DNA of 64,000 nucleotides from Anaerosolibacter carboniphilus. Lineage in GTDB: Bacteria > Bacillota > Clostridia > Peptostreptococcales > Thermotaleaceae. Below, piece after piece: positions 25,867 through 35,602 of the stretch. Location of the stretch: the NCBI RefSeq assembly GCF_014205875.1, contig NZ_JACHEN010000023.1:32463-96462 (forward strand), written 5' to 3'. The notes below the pieces were generated by a model that saw only the letters and a program-made list of their open reading frames with translations, searched no databases and had not been told where the DNA came from. Numbering within the stretch: position 1 is the stretch's first letter; every line of letters begins with the position of its first letter. A program made the translations under genes and the position numbers.

Positions 25867-27240
25867 ATGGCTAAAAAAAGTAAAACAGTTTTTGTTTGTC
25901 AGTCCTGTGGATATGAAAGTCCTAGATGGATGGGACAGTGCACATGTGGAACGTGGAATTCTATGGTTGAAGAGATAGAAGATAAGGGACAAGCTTATAA
26001 AAAGTCCCCTACTTTAACCAGTTCATCAAAGCCTCAGTTTCTGAAGGCCATTCAGTCAAGTACCTATGATCGTTTAGATACTCATATTGGAGAGTTGAAT
26101 CGAGTATTGGGTGGAGGGCTGGTAAAGGGTTCACTGACATTGATCTCAGGAGAACCAGGAATTGGTAAGTCTACTTTGATTTTACAGGCTAGCAGCACTA
26201 TTGGGGATCAGTATGGTACTGTCTTATATGTGTCTGGAGAAGAGTCTGAAGAGCAGATTAAGATGCGGGCAGAACGACTCCGGGCTGTCTCTGATCGTCT
26301 GATGGTTGTATCGGAAACCAATATTGATGTGATAGAAAACTATATAGAAGAACTGAATCCTGTATTTATTGTAATTGATTCGATTCAAACCTTGTTCAAG
26401 CCAGACTTGACGTCGGCGCCAGGCAGCGTATCTCAAGTGAGAGAGTGTGCCAACAACCTGATGCGAATCGGTAAAACAAAGGATATACCGATCTTTATCG
26501 TAGCCCATGTGACCAAAACTGGAGAATTGGCAGGCCCTAGGATTCTAGAACATTTAGTAGACACCGTGCTCCACTTTACAGGGGAAAGAACTGCCGAGTT
26601 TAGAATGGTTCGTGCGGTAAAAAATCGATTTGGCACAACCAGTGAAGTCGGTGTATTTGAAATGAAGGAAGAGGGGTTGGTAGAAGTAGGGAATCCATCG
26701 GCCATATTTTTAGAGGGTTTGACTCCTAATGTGGAAGGTGCTATTGCCATCTGCAGCTTAGAGGGAACGAGACCGTTATTGGTTGAGATTCAAGCATTGG
26801 TGGCTCCGACGAACTTGGGATTTGCCCGGAGAACAGCTATTGGGATTGATTTGAATCGACTGAATTTGATTATTGCCGTATTGGAAAAAAAGGTCGGTTT
26901 GCCTTTGACCAATCAAGATGTGTACGTCAATGTGGTAGGTGGGCTAAAACTGGAGGGAACCTCCTCGGATTTAGGGGTAGCCCTGGCTATTTACTCCAGC
27001 ATGCGGGGATTACCGATACCAACAACAACGACCATGGCCATAGGGGAGATCAGTTTAACTGGGGAATTAAGGCCTGTTTCCAACGGGGAGAAAATGATCA
27101 AAGAGGCAGCAAAAATGGGATTTCAGAAATGCATTTTACCAGGGAAAAGTGGACGAAAGCTTCAAATCAACGATCCTATCCAGCTTTTTGGAGCAGACTC
27201 TCTAAAGGATGCGATTGCCATGCTGTTTAAGCCGGAGTAA
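25867..27240 (+). CDS. radA: DNA repair protein RadA
   Basis: RecA-like recombination helicase of 457 residues. It has the N-terminal zinc finger (CQSCGYESPRWMGQC then CTCGTW), the ATPase core with Walker A GEPGIGKST near 98-106, the RadA-specific KNRFGTT motif near 254, and a C-terminal Lon-like domain (LGFARRTAIGIDLNR onward). It works in branch migration and recombinational repair. ATG 25867 follows GGGAGGAAG. It precedes disA as in most Firmicutes. Confidence 0.96.
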   Translation: MAKKSKTVFVCQSCGYESPRWMGQCTCGTWNSMVEEIEDKGQAYKKSPTLTSSSKPQFLKAIQSSTYDRLDTHIGELNRVLGGGLVKGSLTLISGEPGIGKSTLILQASSTIGDQYGTVLYVSGEESEEQIKMRAERLRAVSDRLMVVSETNIDVIENYIEELNPVFIVIDSIQTLFKPDLTSAPGSVSQVRECANNLMRIGKTKDIPIFIVAHVTKTGELAGPRILEHLVDTVLHFTGERTAEFRMVRAVKNRFGTTSEVGVFEMKEEGLVEVGNPSAIFLEGLTPNVEGAIAICSLEGTRPLLVEIQALVAPTNLGFARRTAIGIDLNRLNLIIAVLEKKVGLPLTNQDVYVNVVGGLKLEGTSSDLGVALAIYSSMRGLPIPTTTTMAIGEISLTGELRPVSNGEKMIKEAAKMGFQKCILPGKSGRKLQINDPIQLFGADSLKDAIAMLFKPE

Positions 27241-27383
27241 AAAAGACAGGAAGCTTTGAGGTGCTAAAAAATAAATGATACAGACGAAGGAAACATGCTA
27301 TAATTGGAGAATAAAGAAGGATATACAAAAAAGAATTCTTTGATGTGGTTGGGAAAATTTTGATAATAGGATAAAAAATGGTC

Positions 27384-27413
27384 TTGGAATTCAATAAATG
27401 GGTATATTATAAT
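27384..27413 (+). promoter_or_regulatory. Predicted sigma-A promoter of disA
   Basis: TTGGAA (27384-27389), 18-base spacer, TATAAT (27408-27413). It indicates separate transcription from radA. Confidence 0.6.
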
Positions 27414-27450
27414 GTAATGGCATTTTGTATAGAATTGGGAGGGCAGACAA

Positions 27451-28539
27451 TTGGTGCGTGATGATAGGATGAAGGAAGAAGGAATTACGGGCTCCATTAA
27501 GTTATTAGCGCCGGGCACGCCTTTAAGAGAAGGTTTAGAAAACATATTAAGGGCAAAAACTGGGGGGTTAATCGTTATTGGAGACAACGAAGAAGTGATG
27601 AGTCTAGTAGATGGTGGATTCTATATTAATATAGATTTTTCTACAGCTTATGTATATGAATTAGCAAAAATGGATGGTGCAATTATATTGAGTGCGGATG
27701 CAAAACGGATTCTATATGCCAATACACAGCTCATCCCGGATCCATCTATACCATCTTCTGAAACAGGTATTCGCCATAGAACCGCGGAAAGAGTTGCAAG
27801 ACAGACGGGGCAGATGGTAATTTCCATTTCTCAAAGAAGAAACATCATAACAATTTACAAGGGATATTCCAAGTATATACTTCAAGATACAAATAAGGTC
27901 TTAACCAAAGCGAATCAAGCGATCCAAACATTAGAGAAATACAAAAAAGTACTGGATCAAGCCATGACAAACCTCAGTGCATTAGAGTTTGAGGACTTGG
28001 TGACGATCTATGATGTGACCACGGTGCTCCAAAGAACCGAAATGGTGATGAGAATTGTAACGGAGATAGACAAGTATATTGCAGAGCTTGGAAATGAGGG
28101 CAGATTGGTGAGCATGCAATTGGAAGAACTGCTGGCCAATGTGAAAGAAGATGGGAAGTATGTGATTGAAGATTATAGAATCCATGGGGATGGCGTAGAT
28201 TATAATACCATTTCTAGGCAGATTAAAAACCTATCTTCAGAGGAACTTTTAGATTTGACGAATATTGGAAAGGTATTAGGCTACAGTGGCGGCTTGAATG
28301 CCTTACTAGACACACCTGTTTCACCAAGGGGCTATAGAATGTTAAGTAAGATTCCAAGACTGCCTATGTCTGTAATTCAAAATGTAGTCATTCACTTTAA
28401 CGATTTTCAAAGGATATTGAAGGCGTCTATTGAGGAGCTGGATGATGTGGAAGGAATCGGAGAAATCCGGGCTAGGACGATCAAAGAAGGATTAAGGCGT
28501 GTCCAGGAGCAAGTGTTGATGGATCGCCATCTCAGGTAG
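27451..28539 (+). CDS. disA: DNA integrity scanning protein DisA, diadenylate cyclase
   Basis: Makes cyclic di-AMP and scans DNA for branched structures; octamer, 362 residues. The N-terminal DAC domain has the DGA motif (AKMDGAIIL) and RHRTAER, both required for catalysis; a helical linker follows, and a C-terminal helix-hairpin-helix DNA-binding domain ([21 protein letters not shown]). The start is TTG 27451 or GTG 27454, both served by GGGAGGG at 27437-27443; the downstream ATG 27469 lacks a site. A terminator follows. Confidence 0.95.
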   Translation: MVRDDRMKEEGITGSIKLLAPGTPLREGLENILRAKTGGLIVIGDNEEVMSLVDGGFYINIDFSTAYVYELAKMDGAIILSADAKRILYANTQLIPDPSIPSSETGIRHRTAERVARQTGQMVISISQRRNIITIYKGYSKYILQDTNKVLTKANQAIQTLEKYKKVLDQAMTNLSALEFEDLVTIYDVTTVLQRTEMVMRIVTEIDKYIAELGNEGRLVSMQLEELLANVKEDGKYVIEDYRIHGDGVDYNTISRQIKNLSSEELLDLTNIGKVLGYSGGLNALLDTPVSPRGYRMLSKIPRLPMSVIQNVVIHFNDFQRILKASIEELDDVEGIGEIRARTIKEGLRRVQEQVLMDRHLR

Positions 28540-28548
28540 GGAAGATAA

Positions 28549-28585
28549 TAAAAAACACCAATGGTTTTCATTGGTGTTTTTTAAA
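28549..28585. terminator. Terminator between disA and the MazG-like gene
   Basis: AAAACACCAATG/CATTGGTGTTTT with five-base loop, flanked by A-run and T-run, so it can act for both convergent genes. Confidence 0.85.
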
Positions 28586-28595
28586 TGATCATATT

Positions 28596-28991
28596 CTAGT
28601 AAAGACTATACTTGCCTAAGGTTTCTAAATGCTTGGCTTGAGTTTGCATGATAGATGCCATGTCTAAATCCAAAGCATTACAAATAGCAGCCATATAGAA
28701 TAAATGATTCGCTAATTCCTTCTCGATCTTATCCTTACAGATATCACATAACTCGCCAGAAATATGATTAGACATGTACTGGCTTAGCTCTTCATAGGAA
28801 ATAGCATCTGGCGCATCCTGTTTCTTTGCATCTATTTGAATGCAGCCACAGCTGGTTACAGATTTTACAATGGCACGGTTTACTTTGGCACAGCTTTCTT
28901 GATACTTTGTGACGATATCTAATACGCTCTTGTGACGCACTAGGACATTAGCAACTTCTTGTTGAAATTTTATACAAATTGAATCCTTCAT
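28596..28991 (-). CDS. MazG-like helical protein of clostridial type
   Basis: Protein of 131 residues. The C-terminal half, KIEKELANHLFYMAAICNALDLD, has the helix pattern of MazG-type nucleotide pyrophosphohydrolases, but the canonical EExxD metal ligands are not all visible. Three Cys positions (SCGC, ELCDICKD) could bind metal or form a redox site. Similar proteins lie near disA and carD in other clostridia. The start ATG 28991 has GAGGTGAT upstream. It is encoded opposite to its neighbours between disA and carD. Function unproven. Confidence 0.7.
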   Translation of the reverse strand: MKDSICIKFQQEVANVLVRHKSVLDIVTKYQESCAKVNRAIVKSVTSCGCIQIDAKKQDAPDAISYEELSQYMSNHISGELCDICKDKIEKELANHLFYMAAICNALDLDMASIMQTQAKHLETLGKYSLY

Positions 28992-29237
28992 ATATCAATC
29001 ACCTCAATAAAATAAATTGAGAAGCATATCCCTTTTACGAGTTAATTGTACCATATAATAACTAGAATGGAAAGAAAAAAGCGATAGAATGCAATATGCA
29101 AAATAAACCACAGAAAAAGAAAATGAGCGAAATAAAAATAGATATAAGTTTTTGAAAAAAGGTAGTAGAAGTTCATGAAAGAAATGTGAATGAAGGTGAT
29201 TGACAATGCATAAACCATATGATAAAATATTTATTTC

Positions 29238-29266
29238 TTGACAACACTCCCTGGTTTTTGTATACT
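29238..29266 (+). promoter_or_regulatory. Strong sigma-A promoter of carD
   Basis: Perfect -35 TTGACA (29238-29243), 17-base spacer, TATACT (29261-29266). Confidence 0.85.
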
Positions 29267-29303
29267 TAATATGAGGCAATGTATAATTTGGGAGGTTTGC
29301 TAC

Positions 29304-29780
29304 ATGTTTAATATTGGCGATAAAGTAGTTTATCCGATGCATGGAGCTGGAGTTATCGAAGCTATCGAAGAAAAGGAAATACTCGGGAAAAAGCGGAAAT
29401 ATTATATTATGAAAATGCCTTTAGGTGAGATGAAGGTAATGATTCCTCTGGATAATGTGGGAGATATCGGCTTGAGAGATATTATATCCTTGGATGAGGT
29501 AGAGCAAGTGATGGCTGTACTAAGTGATGATACATCAAAGATGCCCAAAAACTGGAATAGAAGATATAGAGCCAATCTAGACAAAATCAAAAGTGGAGAT
29601 ATATATGAAGTAGCTGCTGTGGTGAGAAATCTAATGCTCCGGGATAAGGAAAAAGGATTGTCTACAGGAGAAAAGAAAATGCTAAACAATGCAAAACAGA
29701 TATTGATCAGCGAGTTAGTCTTAGCAAGAGGTATTGAAGAACAAGCTGCAGAAATCCTCATCAACGAGGCGGTTCAATAA
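29304..29780 (+). CDS. CarD family transcriptional regulator
   Basis: RNA polymerase-binding regulator of 158 residues. The N-terminal Tudor-like domain (FNIGDKVVYPMHGAGVIEAIEEKE) matches the polymerase-interacting domain of CarD/CdnL and of Mfd; a helical C-terminal domain follows. The start is ATG 29304 after GGGAGG, downstream of a near-consensus promoter; the longer frame to 29238 would begin inside that promoter. Family members modulate initiation at rRNA and other promoters. A terminator follows. Confidence 0.9.
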   Translation: MFNIGDKVVYPMHGAGVIEAIEEKEILGKKRKYYIMKMPLGEMKVMIPLDNVGDIGLRDIISLDEVEQVMAVLSDDTSKMPKNWNRRYRANLDKIKSGDIYEVAAVVRNLMLRDKEKGLSTGEKKMLNNAKQILISELVLARGIEEQAAEILINEAVQ

Positions 29781-29791
29781 GATAAATAAAT

Positions 29792-29821
29792 GTGAAGCGT
29801 CCTGTAGACGCTTCGTTTTTT
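29792..29821 (+). terminator. Rho-independent terminator of carD
   Basis: GAAGCGTC-CTGTA-GACGCTTC stem-loop followed by GTTTTTT. Confidence 0.85.
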
Positions 29822-29860
29822 ATCGTATAAGAAAGTGTACTTTCTTATACGATAAAAAAA
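29816..29860. repeat. Near-perfect long palindrome
   Basis: Arms TATCGTATAAGAAAGT and ACTTTCTTATACGATA meet across only two bases (GT), and the flanking T-run and A-run extend the symmetry. It directly follows the carD terminator. Such a tight palindrome could be a protein-binding site, a second bidirectional terminator-like structure or a repeat end; no function can be assigned. Confidence 0.6.
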
Positions 29861-30024
29861 CAGAAATGATATAAAAAAATTGTCTAGTTTCATCTATTTA
29901 AGGGTATAAGAAAAACGATAGGGCAAAATTACCAAAAAATACAAATCCTATTGAAAACCAAGGTATTTTAGTTATAAAATAAAGATACCATGGTTATAAT
30001 TTCTAGATAGGAGGTGAAAAAAGC

Positions 30025-31146
30025 ATGTTCAATAGAATAATACGGGGAGCATTAACCTTAGCAGGGGCTTCAGCAGGTTATGCGTTAGCGATGCTTCTCA
30101 TGAGACTCGTTGAGATGCAGCAATTGATAGAAGTACCCCAGATTACACCGATTATGGAATTGGTGGCAAATGGTATAGGGGCAATTGCCGGTGGAATCAT
30201 ATTTTTTCTTATTACTCCATGGCTGATGGAGAAAGGCTTGGATTCAGCAAATTGGGTAGAGGGCGAACTGCAAAAAATTCCAACGACGGACATTATTATT
30301 GGCTCTATGGGATTAATTATTGGTTTGTTCATTGCCTACTTGATAAGCCAACTTTTATTGGGCATACCGATACCATTTTTAGGAATGATCTTATCGATCA
30401 TATTATACGTATTCTTGGGATACCTAGGTGTGAGCATTGCCACGAAGAAGAGGGATGACTTAAGTAATTTAACATCTGTGTTCAAGAAGAGTGCTGTAAC
30501 AAAGGAAAAGACTACGACAAAGGTCGAGTATAAGAGCCCGCCTAAAATCCTTGATACCAGCGTAATTATTGATGGTAGAATCGCAGATATTACGAAAACA
30601 GGTTTCGTTGAGGGACCTATCGTAATACCGGAGTTTGTATTGGAAGAGTTAAGACATATCGCTGATTCGTCAGATAGCTTGAAGCGAAATAGAGGAAGAC
30701 GGGGCTTAGATATTTTAAATCGAATTCAAAAGGAATTAAACATTCAGATACAGATCACAGATAAGGATTTTGAGGATGTGGCAGAGGTAGATATCAAGCT
30801 TCTTAAACTTGCTCAGTTCATGAATGGAAAAGTGGTCACAAATGATTACAATTTGAATAAAGTTGCAGAACTGCAAGGGGTACCAGTATTAAACATCAAT
30901 GAACTGGCCAATGCAGTGAAGCCAGTGGTGTTGCCGGGTGAGGAAATGATTGTTCAGGTCATTAAAGAGGGTAAGGAATCTGGTCAAGGGGTTGCTTATC
31001 TAGATGATGGAACCATGATTGTTGTGGAAGGCGGAAGAAAGCATATTGGTGAGACAATGGGTGTTTTAGTAACCAGCGTTCTTCAGACAGCGGCAGGCAG
31101 AATGATCTTCGCAAAACCAAAGTCAATGGTTGATAAAACGGCATAA
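30025..31146 (+). CDS. yacL: PIN/TRAM domain membrane protein (YacL family)
   Basis: Putative membrane-anchored ribonuclease of 373 residues. Four hydrophobic segments fill residues 1-150; a PIN nuclease domain follows ([15 protein letters not shown] near 178, then acidic residues in [18 protein letters not shown] and VVTNDYNLN) and the C-terminal TRAM domain ([25 protein letters not shown] is read as its first strands). In Firmicutes the gene regularly lies between disA/carD and ispD, as here. The substrate RNA is unknown. ATG 30025 follows AGGAGGTG. A TTGAAA...TATAAA pair (29951-29978) is a possible promoter. Confidence 0.9.
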   Translation: MFNRIIRGALTLAGASAGYALAMLLMRLVEMQQLIEVPQITPIMELVANGIGAIAGGIIFFLITPWLMEKGLDSANWVEGELQKIPTTDIIIGSMGLIIGLFIAYLISQLLLGIPIPFLGMILSIILYVFLGYLGVSIATKKRDDLSNLTSVFKKSAVTKEKTTTKVEYKSPPKILDTSVIIDGRIADITKTGFVEGPIVIPEFVLEELRHIADSSDSLKRNRGRRGLDILNRIQKELNIQIQITDKDFEDVAEVDIKLLKLAQFMNGKVVTNDYNLNKVAELQGVPVLNINELANAVKPVVLPGEEMIVQVIKEGKESGQGVAYLDDGTMIVVEGGRKHIGETMGVLVTSVLQTAAGRMIFAKPKSMVDKTA

Positions 31147-31166
31147 TATAATATACTCATTCATAC

Positions 31167-31194
31167 AAGCCCAGCTTATGCTGGGCTTCTCTAT
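31167..31194 (+). terminator. Rho-independent terminator of yacL
   Basis: AAGCCCAGC-TTAT-GCTGGGCTT followed by CTCTAT; stem strong, T-run weak. Confidence 0.65.
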
Positions 31195-31296
31195 AGTATA
31201 AGATAAGATTACATACACTAAGGCAGTAGGTATTGAGAAAAGCGTTAAGATTACGTATAATAGAAAGCAGCATGGAAAGAAAAGGAGTATCCACCG

Positions 31297-31989
31297 ATGA
31301 ATACAGCCATCATATTAGCAGCGGGACAAGGGAAAAGAATGAATGCAGCATCGAACAAACAGTACTTGATCTTAAAGGATAGGCCTATTCTTGCCCATAC
31401 GATCAGTACCTTTGAAAAATGCACCTTGATTCAACAGATCATTTTGGTGGTACATGAAGACGAGCAAGAATTCTGTAGGAAAAATGTTATAGAAAAATAT
31501 AAGTATACAAAGATAAAGCGTCTAGTAAAAGGCGGAAAAGAAAGACAAGAATCTGTTTATAATGGTCTTATGGCCATAGATAAGGAGACTAGCATCGTTT
31601 TGATCCATGATGGCGCAAGGCCACTGATCACAGAGCAAGTTATTCAACGTTGTATCCATGGGGCGTCAGCGTATGGTGCAGCATCAGCAGGGGTGCCGAT
31701 CAAAGAAACCATAAAAATTATGGGCAAAGATCGTTTTGTAAGCTATACGCCCAAGCGAGAGGATGTATGGATTACTCAGACACCCCAGGCTTTTCAAAAA
31801 GAGATTATCTTAAAGGCCCATGAGTTTGCTATTAGCCAAGAGATTTTAGGCACAGACGATGCAATGCTGGTAGAGCACATGGGCATAAAAATAAAGATGG
31901 TGGAAGGAGATTATGAAAACATTAAGATCACAACACCAGAGGATTTAATAGCAGCTGAAGCCATCTTGAATTATAAGAGAAAAAGATAA
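31297..31989 (+). CDS. ispD: 2-C-methyl-D-erythritol 4-phosphate cytidylyltransferase
   Basis: Third enzyme of the MEP isoprenoid pathway, 230 residues. The nucleotide loop is AAGQGKRMN near the N-terminus; the motifs GGKERQESVYNGL and IHDGARPLI, and the C-terminal GTDDAMLVEHMG, are typical. ATG 31297 follows AAAGGAG. In most Firmicutes ispF is adjacent; here the two are 20.9 kb apart because of the catabolic island. Confidence 0.95.
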   Translation: MNTAIILAAGQGKRMNAASNKQYLILKDRPILAHTISTFEKCTLIQQIILVVHEDEQEFCRKNVIEKYKYTKIKRLVKGGKERQESVYNGLMAIDKETSIVLIHDGARPLITEQVIQRCIHGASAYGAASAGVPIKETIKIMGKDRFVSYTPKREDVWITQTPQAFQKEIILKAHEFAISQEILGTDDAMLVEHMGIKIKMVEGDYENIKITTPEDLIAAEAILNYKRKR

Positions 31990-32024
31990 AGAGCCGTTGT
32001 CACATAGACAACGGCTCTTTATCT
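31990..32024 (+). terminator. Rho-independent terminator of ispD
   Basis: GAGCCGTTGTC/GACAACGGCTC stem with TTTATC after it; it also marks the left edge of the catabolic island. Confidence 0.8.
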
Positions 32025-32052
32025 ATATATGAGAAAATAAATAGCATGAAAT

Positions 32053-32066
32053 GTTAATAAATTAAC
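32053..32066. promoter_or_regulatory. Inverted repeat upstream of the SorC gene, candidate operator
   Basis: GTTAAT-AA-ATTAAC, a symmetric 14-base site about 115 bases before the regulator start. It could be the regulator's own site; this is inference. Confidence 0.35.
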
Positions 32067-32097
32067 TATTAAAATTTGAAATATTCTGTTAATATTG

Positions 32098-32111
32098 CGA
32101 AAGCGTTTTTA
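32098..32111 (+). promoter_or_regulatory. cre-like catabolite repression site
   Basis: CGAAAGCGTTTTTA differs at two of 14 positions from the cre consensus TGAAAGCGTTTTCA. Its place before the sorbitol-type PTS operon suits CcpA control. Confidence 0.5.
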
Positions 32112-32180
32112 ATATACATTGTATTAAGAAAAATGTTCTACTACTGAACAAATGTAAAAATAGGGAAAAGGAGATTGGTT

Positions 32181-33131
32181 ATGAGAAAGGTAATTCATGA
32201 TATTCGTTTAATGACCAAATGCTGCATGCTCTATTATGAAGAACATTTTAGTCAGCAACAAATTTCTGATATCTTGGGGCTATCTAGACCAACAGTTTCT
32301 CGGATATTGAAGCATGCGAAGGACACAGGTATTGTTGAGATCAAGATTGTTCAAAACTCCCAAGGGAATTATGAAGACTTGGAAAGGCAGCTGGAGAAAA
32401 AGTTTGGATTAAAGGAAGTAATTATAGTGGATGACAAAACCAATTCCCAGGGACAGAAGGCAGAACTGGGAAAGGCTGCAGCCAAATATCTGGAAAGAAC
32501 TTTGAAACATCAAGATATCGTGGGTGTTTCCATGGGAACTACCATAAAAGAAATTTCAAATTTTATCGAACAAAATGATCGACTGAATGTAACCTTTATA
32601 CCCTTAATTGGTGGTGTAGGGCAAGTTTGGATAGATATCCATCCAAATCAGATCGTGAGGGATTTAGCTCAAGTATTTGGAGGTGAAGTTCGGCTGCTCC
32701 ATGCACCCGCGGTACTATCCAATGAAAGCATCAAATCCAATTTAAAGATGGATAAAAGCATTCAGCAGATTATGAAAGATATGAATGCCATTGAATTGGC
32801 TGTTGTGGGCATTGGTGTCCCAACAGATAAAAGATCAACGATGATGGCTACGGGCTATTTTCAAGAAGAGGACATTCGAATTTTTGAAAAGAAAAAGGCG
32901 GTTGGTGATATATGCCTGCAATTTTATGACATTAATGGGAATACAGATCAATTTGATTTTAATAGAAATGTATTTGGCATTGAAATTGAACGGTTAAGAA
33001 AAATTAATAAGGTTTTAGGCGTTGCCGGTGGGTGTGAAAAGGCAGAAGCCATAATAGGAGCCATTCAGGGAAAATATATTAATATTCTTGTTACAAATTA
33101 TTCCTGCGGTAGAAAGCTTCTAGAACGATAG
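32181..33131 (+). CDS. SorC/DeoR-type sugar-responsive transcriptional regulator
   Basis: DNA-binding regulator of 316 residues. An N-terminal helix-turn-helix (EEHFSQQQISDILGLSRPTVSRILK, split by the turn at LGLSR) is followed by the SorC sugar-binding domain, recognised by the nucleotide/sugar-fold segment DIVGVSMGTTIKE and IGGVGQ. Such regulators bind a phosphorylated sugar. The start is ATG 32181, eight bases after AAGGAG; TTG 32175 is too close. It is the first gene of the glucitol-type PTS operon and probably controls it. A cre-like site and a short palindrome lie upstream. Confidence 0.88.
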   Translation: MRKVIHDIRLMTKCCMLYYEEHFSQQQISDILGLSRPTVSRILKHAKDTGIVEIKIVQNSQGNYEDLERQLEKKFGLKEVIIVDDKTNSQGQKAELGKAAAKYLERTLKHQDIVGVSMGTTIKEISNFIEQNDRLNVTFIPLIGGVGQVWIDIHPNQIVRDLAQVFGGEVRLLHAPAVLSNESIKSNLKMDKSIQQIMKDMNAIELAVVGIGVPTDKRSTMMATGYFQEEDIRIFEKKKAVGDICLQFYDINGNTDQFDFNRNVFGIEIERLRKINKVLGVAGGCEKAEAIIGAIQGKYINILVTNYSCGRKLLER

Positions 33132-33146
33132 GGGGGAAGGTTTTGG

Positions 33147-33518
33147 ATGGAAAAGATATTTATATTTGCTTTTGGATTGCTGATTCTTCAAGGAGTTTTA
33201 TCCTACTGGCAAATCAAGAACTATAGAGATCGAATTCATATACTGAATAAAGCGGGCATCGTTGGGATCGGTGTGGAAAAAGGACGTATAAGGGCTGGAA
33301 ATATTACAATTCTTGTCTGCGATAAAACTGGAAAAATAGTCAAAGGAGAAAAAATGGAGGGAATCACAGTGTTTACACGATTTATAGAAATCCCAGATAT
33401 AGTGGGCGTATCTATTAAGGAATTAAAAGCGGAAAATGAAACACGACAAAACAAAATAGGAGTAAGGGCAATGAGGCAGGCAATAGAACAATTGGAGTGC
33501 AAATTGGTGATGAAGTAA
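33147..33518 (+). CDS. gutM: Glucitol operon activator GutM
   Basis: Small protein of 123 residues with one N-terminal hydrophobic helix (FIFAFGLLILQGVLSYW) and the family pattern GIVGIGVEKGRIRAGNITILV. GutM acts as an auxiliary activator of glucitol operons in enteric bacteria; its mechanism is not settled. GGGGGGAAGG precedes ATG 33147. It sits between the SorC regulator and the PTS genes, the same order as other clostridial srl operons. Confidence 0.88.
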   Translation: MEKIFIFAFGLLILQGVLSYWQIKNYRDRIHILNKAGIVGIGVEKGRIRAGNITILVCDKTGKIVKGEKMEGITVFTRFIEIPDIVGVSIKELKAENETRQNKIGVRAMRQAIEQLECKLVMK

Positions 33519-33610
33519 GTTGCAGTACACACCAGCAGATGATAGGACATCAAAGGAAAGGGAGTGATATTTCGTAGCCTTTTAAAAATGTCAAGAGGGA
33601 AAGGAGTGGA

Positions 33611-34162
33611 ATGATGCTAGAATCACTGGCAGGATTAGCAGAAGGTTTTATTGGATTATTTAACAAAGGTGGAGAAGTGTTTATAGGTTTGATGACAGGA
33701 ATCTTACCAACGTTAATCGTACTTATTACGGCTGTGAATGCGCTAATCAAAATTATTGGTGAGGAAAAGGTTCATCGGGTAGCAAAGGCGGCATCAAAGA
33801 ATTTTATTACAAGGTATACTGTATTTCCGGTGCTTGCCGTATTTTTTCTAACGAATCCAATGTGCTATTCCTTTGGTAAATTCCTTGAAGAAAGATACAA
33901 ACCTGCTTTTTATGATGCAGCCGTATCTTTTGTACACCCAATTACTGGGTTGTTTCCCCATGCCAATGCAGGTGAATTGTTTGTCTACATGGGAATTGCC
34001 CAAGGGATTGAACAACTGGGCTTGCCCCTAGGCCAGCTTGCTGTACGCTATTTCCTCGTAGGTGTGATTGTGATCTTTATCAGAGGTATTGTAACAGAAA
34101 GAATTACAGCCATCATGATGAAGCAAAAGACATTAAAAGAAAGTAATCAGCCTAGCGCATAA
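33611..34162 (+). CDS. srlA: PTS glucitol/sorbitol transporter subunit IIC
   Basis: Membrane component of a glucitol-type phosphotransferase system, 183 residues, with about four hydrophobic stretches and the conserved TNPMCYSFGKFLEERYKPAFYD. Together with the IIBC subunit encoded next it forms the channel. ATG 33611 follows AAAGGAGTGG; the next codon is also ATG. Length matches the family. Specificity for sorbitol is inferred from the family and not certain, since the following dehydrogenase is atypical. Confidence 0.92.
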   Translation: MMLESLAGLAEGFIGLFNKGGEVFIGLMTGILPTLIVLITAVNALIKIIGEEKVHRVAKAASKNFITRYTVFPVLAVFFLTNPMCYSFGKFLEERYKPAFYDAAVSFVHPITGLFPHANAGELFVYMGIAQGIEQLGLPLGQLAVRYFLVGVIVIFIRGIVTERITAIMMKQKTLKESNQPSA

Positions 34163-34174
34163 GGGGGGATGAGG

Positions 34175-35149
34175 ATGTATAAGCCAGTAAAGATTGTGAA
34201 GGGAAGCAGCGGTTGGGGAGGACCTTTGATCATTCAGCCAACAGAAACGCGAAACAAGGTGGTATCTATAACAGGCGGAGGAATTGATCCTGTGACTCAG
34301 AGAATTGCGGAGTTAACAGGCGGGACGCCTATAGATGGATTCAATACAGGTGTGCCAGATCATGAAATTGCAGTCGTAGTAGTAGACTGTGGTGGCACAG
34401 CTAGGTGCGGTGTATATCCTAAGAAAAGAATCTTTACAGTAAACTTGACGCCCGTTGGGCAATCAGGGCCATTGGCCCAATTTATTACAGAGGATATATA
34501 TGTTTCTGGGGTAAAGGAAGAAAATATCACTGTATATGAAGGAATAGCAGATATTGTTCCACAAGAGAAGACAATCCATGATGTAAAACCACCGCAGGAG
34601 ATCCGATCTAGCAAACAGGCTAAGAGTAGTTTTCTTACGAAGATGGGGAAAGGTGTAGGAAATGTTGTAGGAAAATTATATCAAGCCGGTAGGGAGACCA
34701 TAGATCAGGTCATTAAAAACATCATTCCATTTATGGCGTTTGTAAGTATGCTCATTGGTATTATTCTGAAATCAGGGATCGGCGATTGGATTGCAAATAC
34801 GATTTCGCCCTTTGCAGGAACATTACCAGGACTATTGGTGATTTCGGTAGTATGCGCAATTCCTGTTCTATCACCATTGCTAGGGCCAGGTGCAGTCATT
34901 GCTCAGGTTGTTGGCGTACTTATAGGTGTCGAAATTGGCAAGGGAAGCATACCACCTCAATATGCATTACCAGCCCTGTTTGCCATCAACCCGCAGGTTG
35001 GTTGTGACTTTATTCCTGTAGGCTTGAGTTTAGGAGAAGCAGCGCCGGAAACCGTAGAAATAGGTGTGCCTGCTATCCTAATTTCCAGATTGATTACTGG
35101 ACCACTGTCTGTACTGATTGCCTTCGCATTTAGTATTGGACTATATTGA
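34175..35149 (+). CDS. srlE: PTS glucitol/sorbitol transporter subunit IIBC
   Basis: IIBC subunit of 324 residues. The N-terminal IIB domain begins [12 protein letters not shown]; Cys72 ([17 protein letters not shown]) is the phosphorylation-site candidate, with a further Cys at 78. The membrane domain from about residue 180 carries [21 protein letters not shown] and the C-terminal [18 protein letters not shown]. It closely follows the enteric SrlE plan. The start is ATG 34175, six bases after GGGGGG; ATG 34169 abuts that run. Confidence 0.92.
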   Translation: MYKPVKIVKGSSGWGGPLIIQPTETRNKVVSITGGGIDPVTQRIAELTGGTPIDGFNTGVPDHEIAVVVVDCGGTARCGVYPKKRIFTVNLTPVGQSGPLAQFITEDIYVSGVKEENITVYEGIADIVPQEKTIHDVKPPQEIRSSKQAKSSFLTKMGKGVGNVVGKLYQAGRETIDQVIKNIIPFMAFVSMLIGIILKSGIGDWIANTISPFAGTLPGLLVISVVCAIPVLSPLLGPGAVIAQVVGVLIGVEIGKGSIPPQYALPALFAINPQVGCDFIPVGLSLGEAAPETVEIGVPAILISRLITGPLSVLIAFAFSIGLY

Positions 35150-35156
35150 TGTGCTA

Positions 35157-35190
35157 AGGTGGTATGTCTGCTGGAGGAGGCATACCACCT
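35157..35190 (+). other. Intergenic hairpin between srlE and srlB
   Basis: AGGTGGTATG/CATACCACCT (35157-35166 with 35181-35190), without a following T-run. Likely an mRNA stability or processing element within the operon, not a full terminator. Confidence 0.5.
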
Positions 35191-35225
35191 CATTATCCCG
35201 ATAACTTTTATATAGGGGGAAGGAT

Positions 35226-35585
35226 ATGAAATATCAATCCATTATTACGGGCATTGGTGCAATGGCATTGAGCTTTTTAGATGAAAAGATGATTATACTT
35301 TTTAACGAAAATGCGCCAGCAGCGTTGGCAGAGATATCTATACTTCATACAATAGAAGAATTTCTTCGAGATATTGAAGCGGGTGACATTCTTGTGCTTT
35401 CAGGGGAAAAATACGTTGTTACAGCAGTTGGAGATGAGGCGAATAAGACATTTAAGCTGATGGGTCATTGCACGTTAAAATTTACAGGAAAGACAGAGGC
35501 TGACCTACCAGGATGTATTGAACTACAAGGGAAAGAGATTCCCGAGATAAAAGTAGGAGATTTGCTGGAAATTCAATACAAATAA
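35226..35585 (+). CDS. srlB: PTS glucitol/sorbitol transporter subunit IIA
   Basis: Soluble phosphocarrier of 119 residues that accepts phosphate from HPr and hands it to the IIB domain. It has the GutA pattern: ITGIGAMALSFLDEKMIILFNENAP in the N-half, the segment SILHTIEEF with the candidate phospho-His, and the C-terminal LPGCIELQGKEIPEIKVGD. ATG 35226 follows GGGGGAAGG. Its stop overlaps the next ORF's earliest ATG. Confidence 0.92.
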   Translation: MKYQSIITGIGAMALSFLDEKMIILFNENAPAALAEISILHTIEEFLRDIEAGDILVLSGEKYVVTAVGDEANKTFKLMGHCTLKFTGKTEADLPGCIELQGKEIPEIKVGDLLEIQYK

Positions 35586-35602
35586 TGGACTGGAGTGGGA
35601 AT

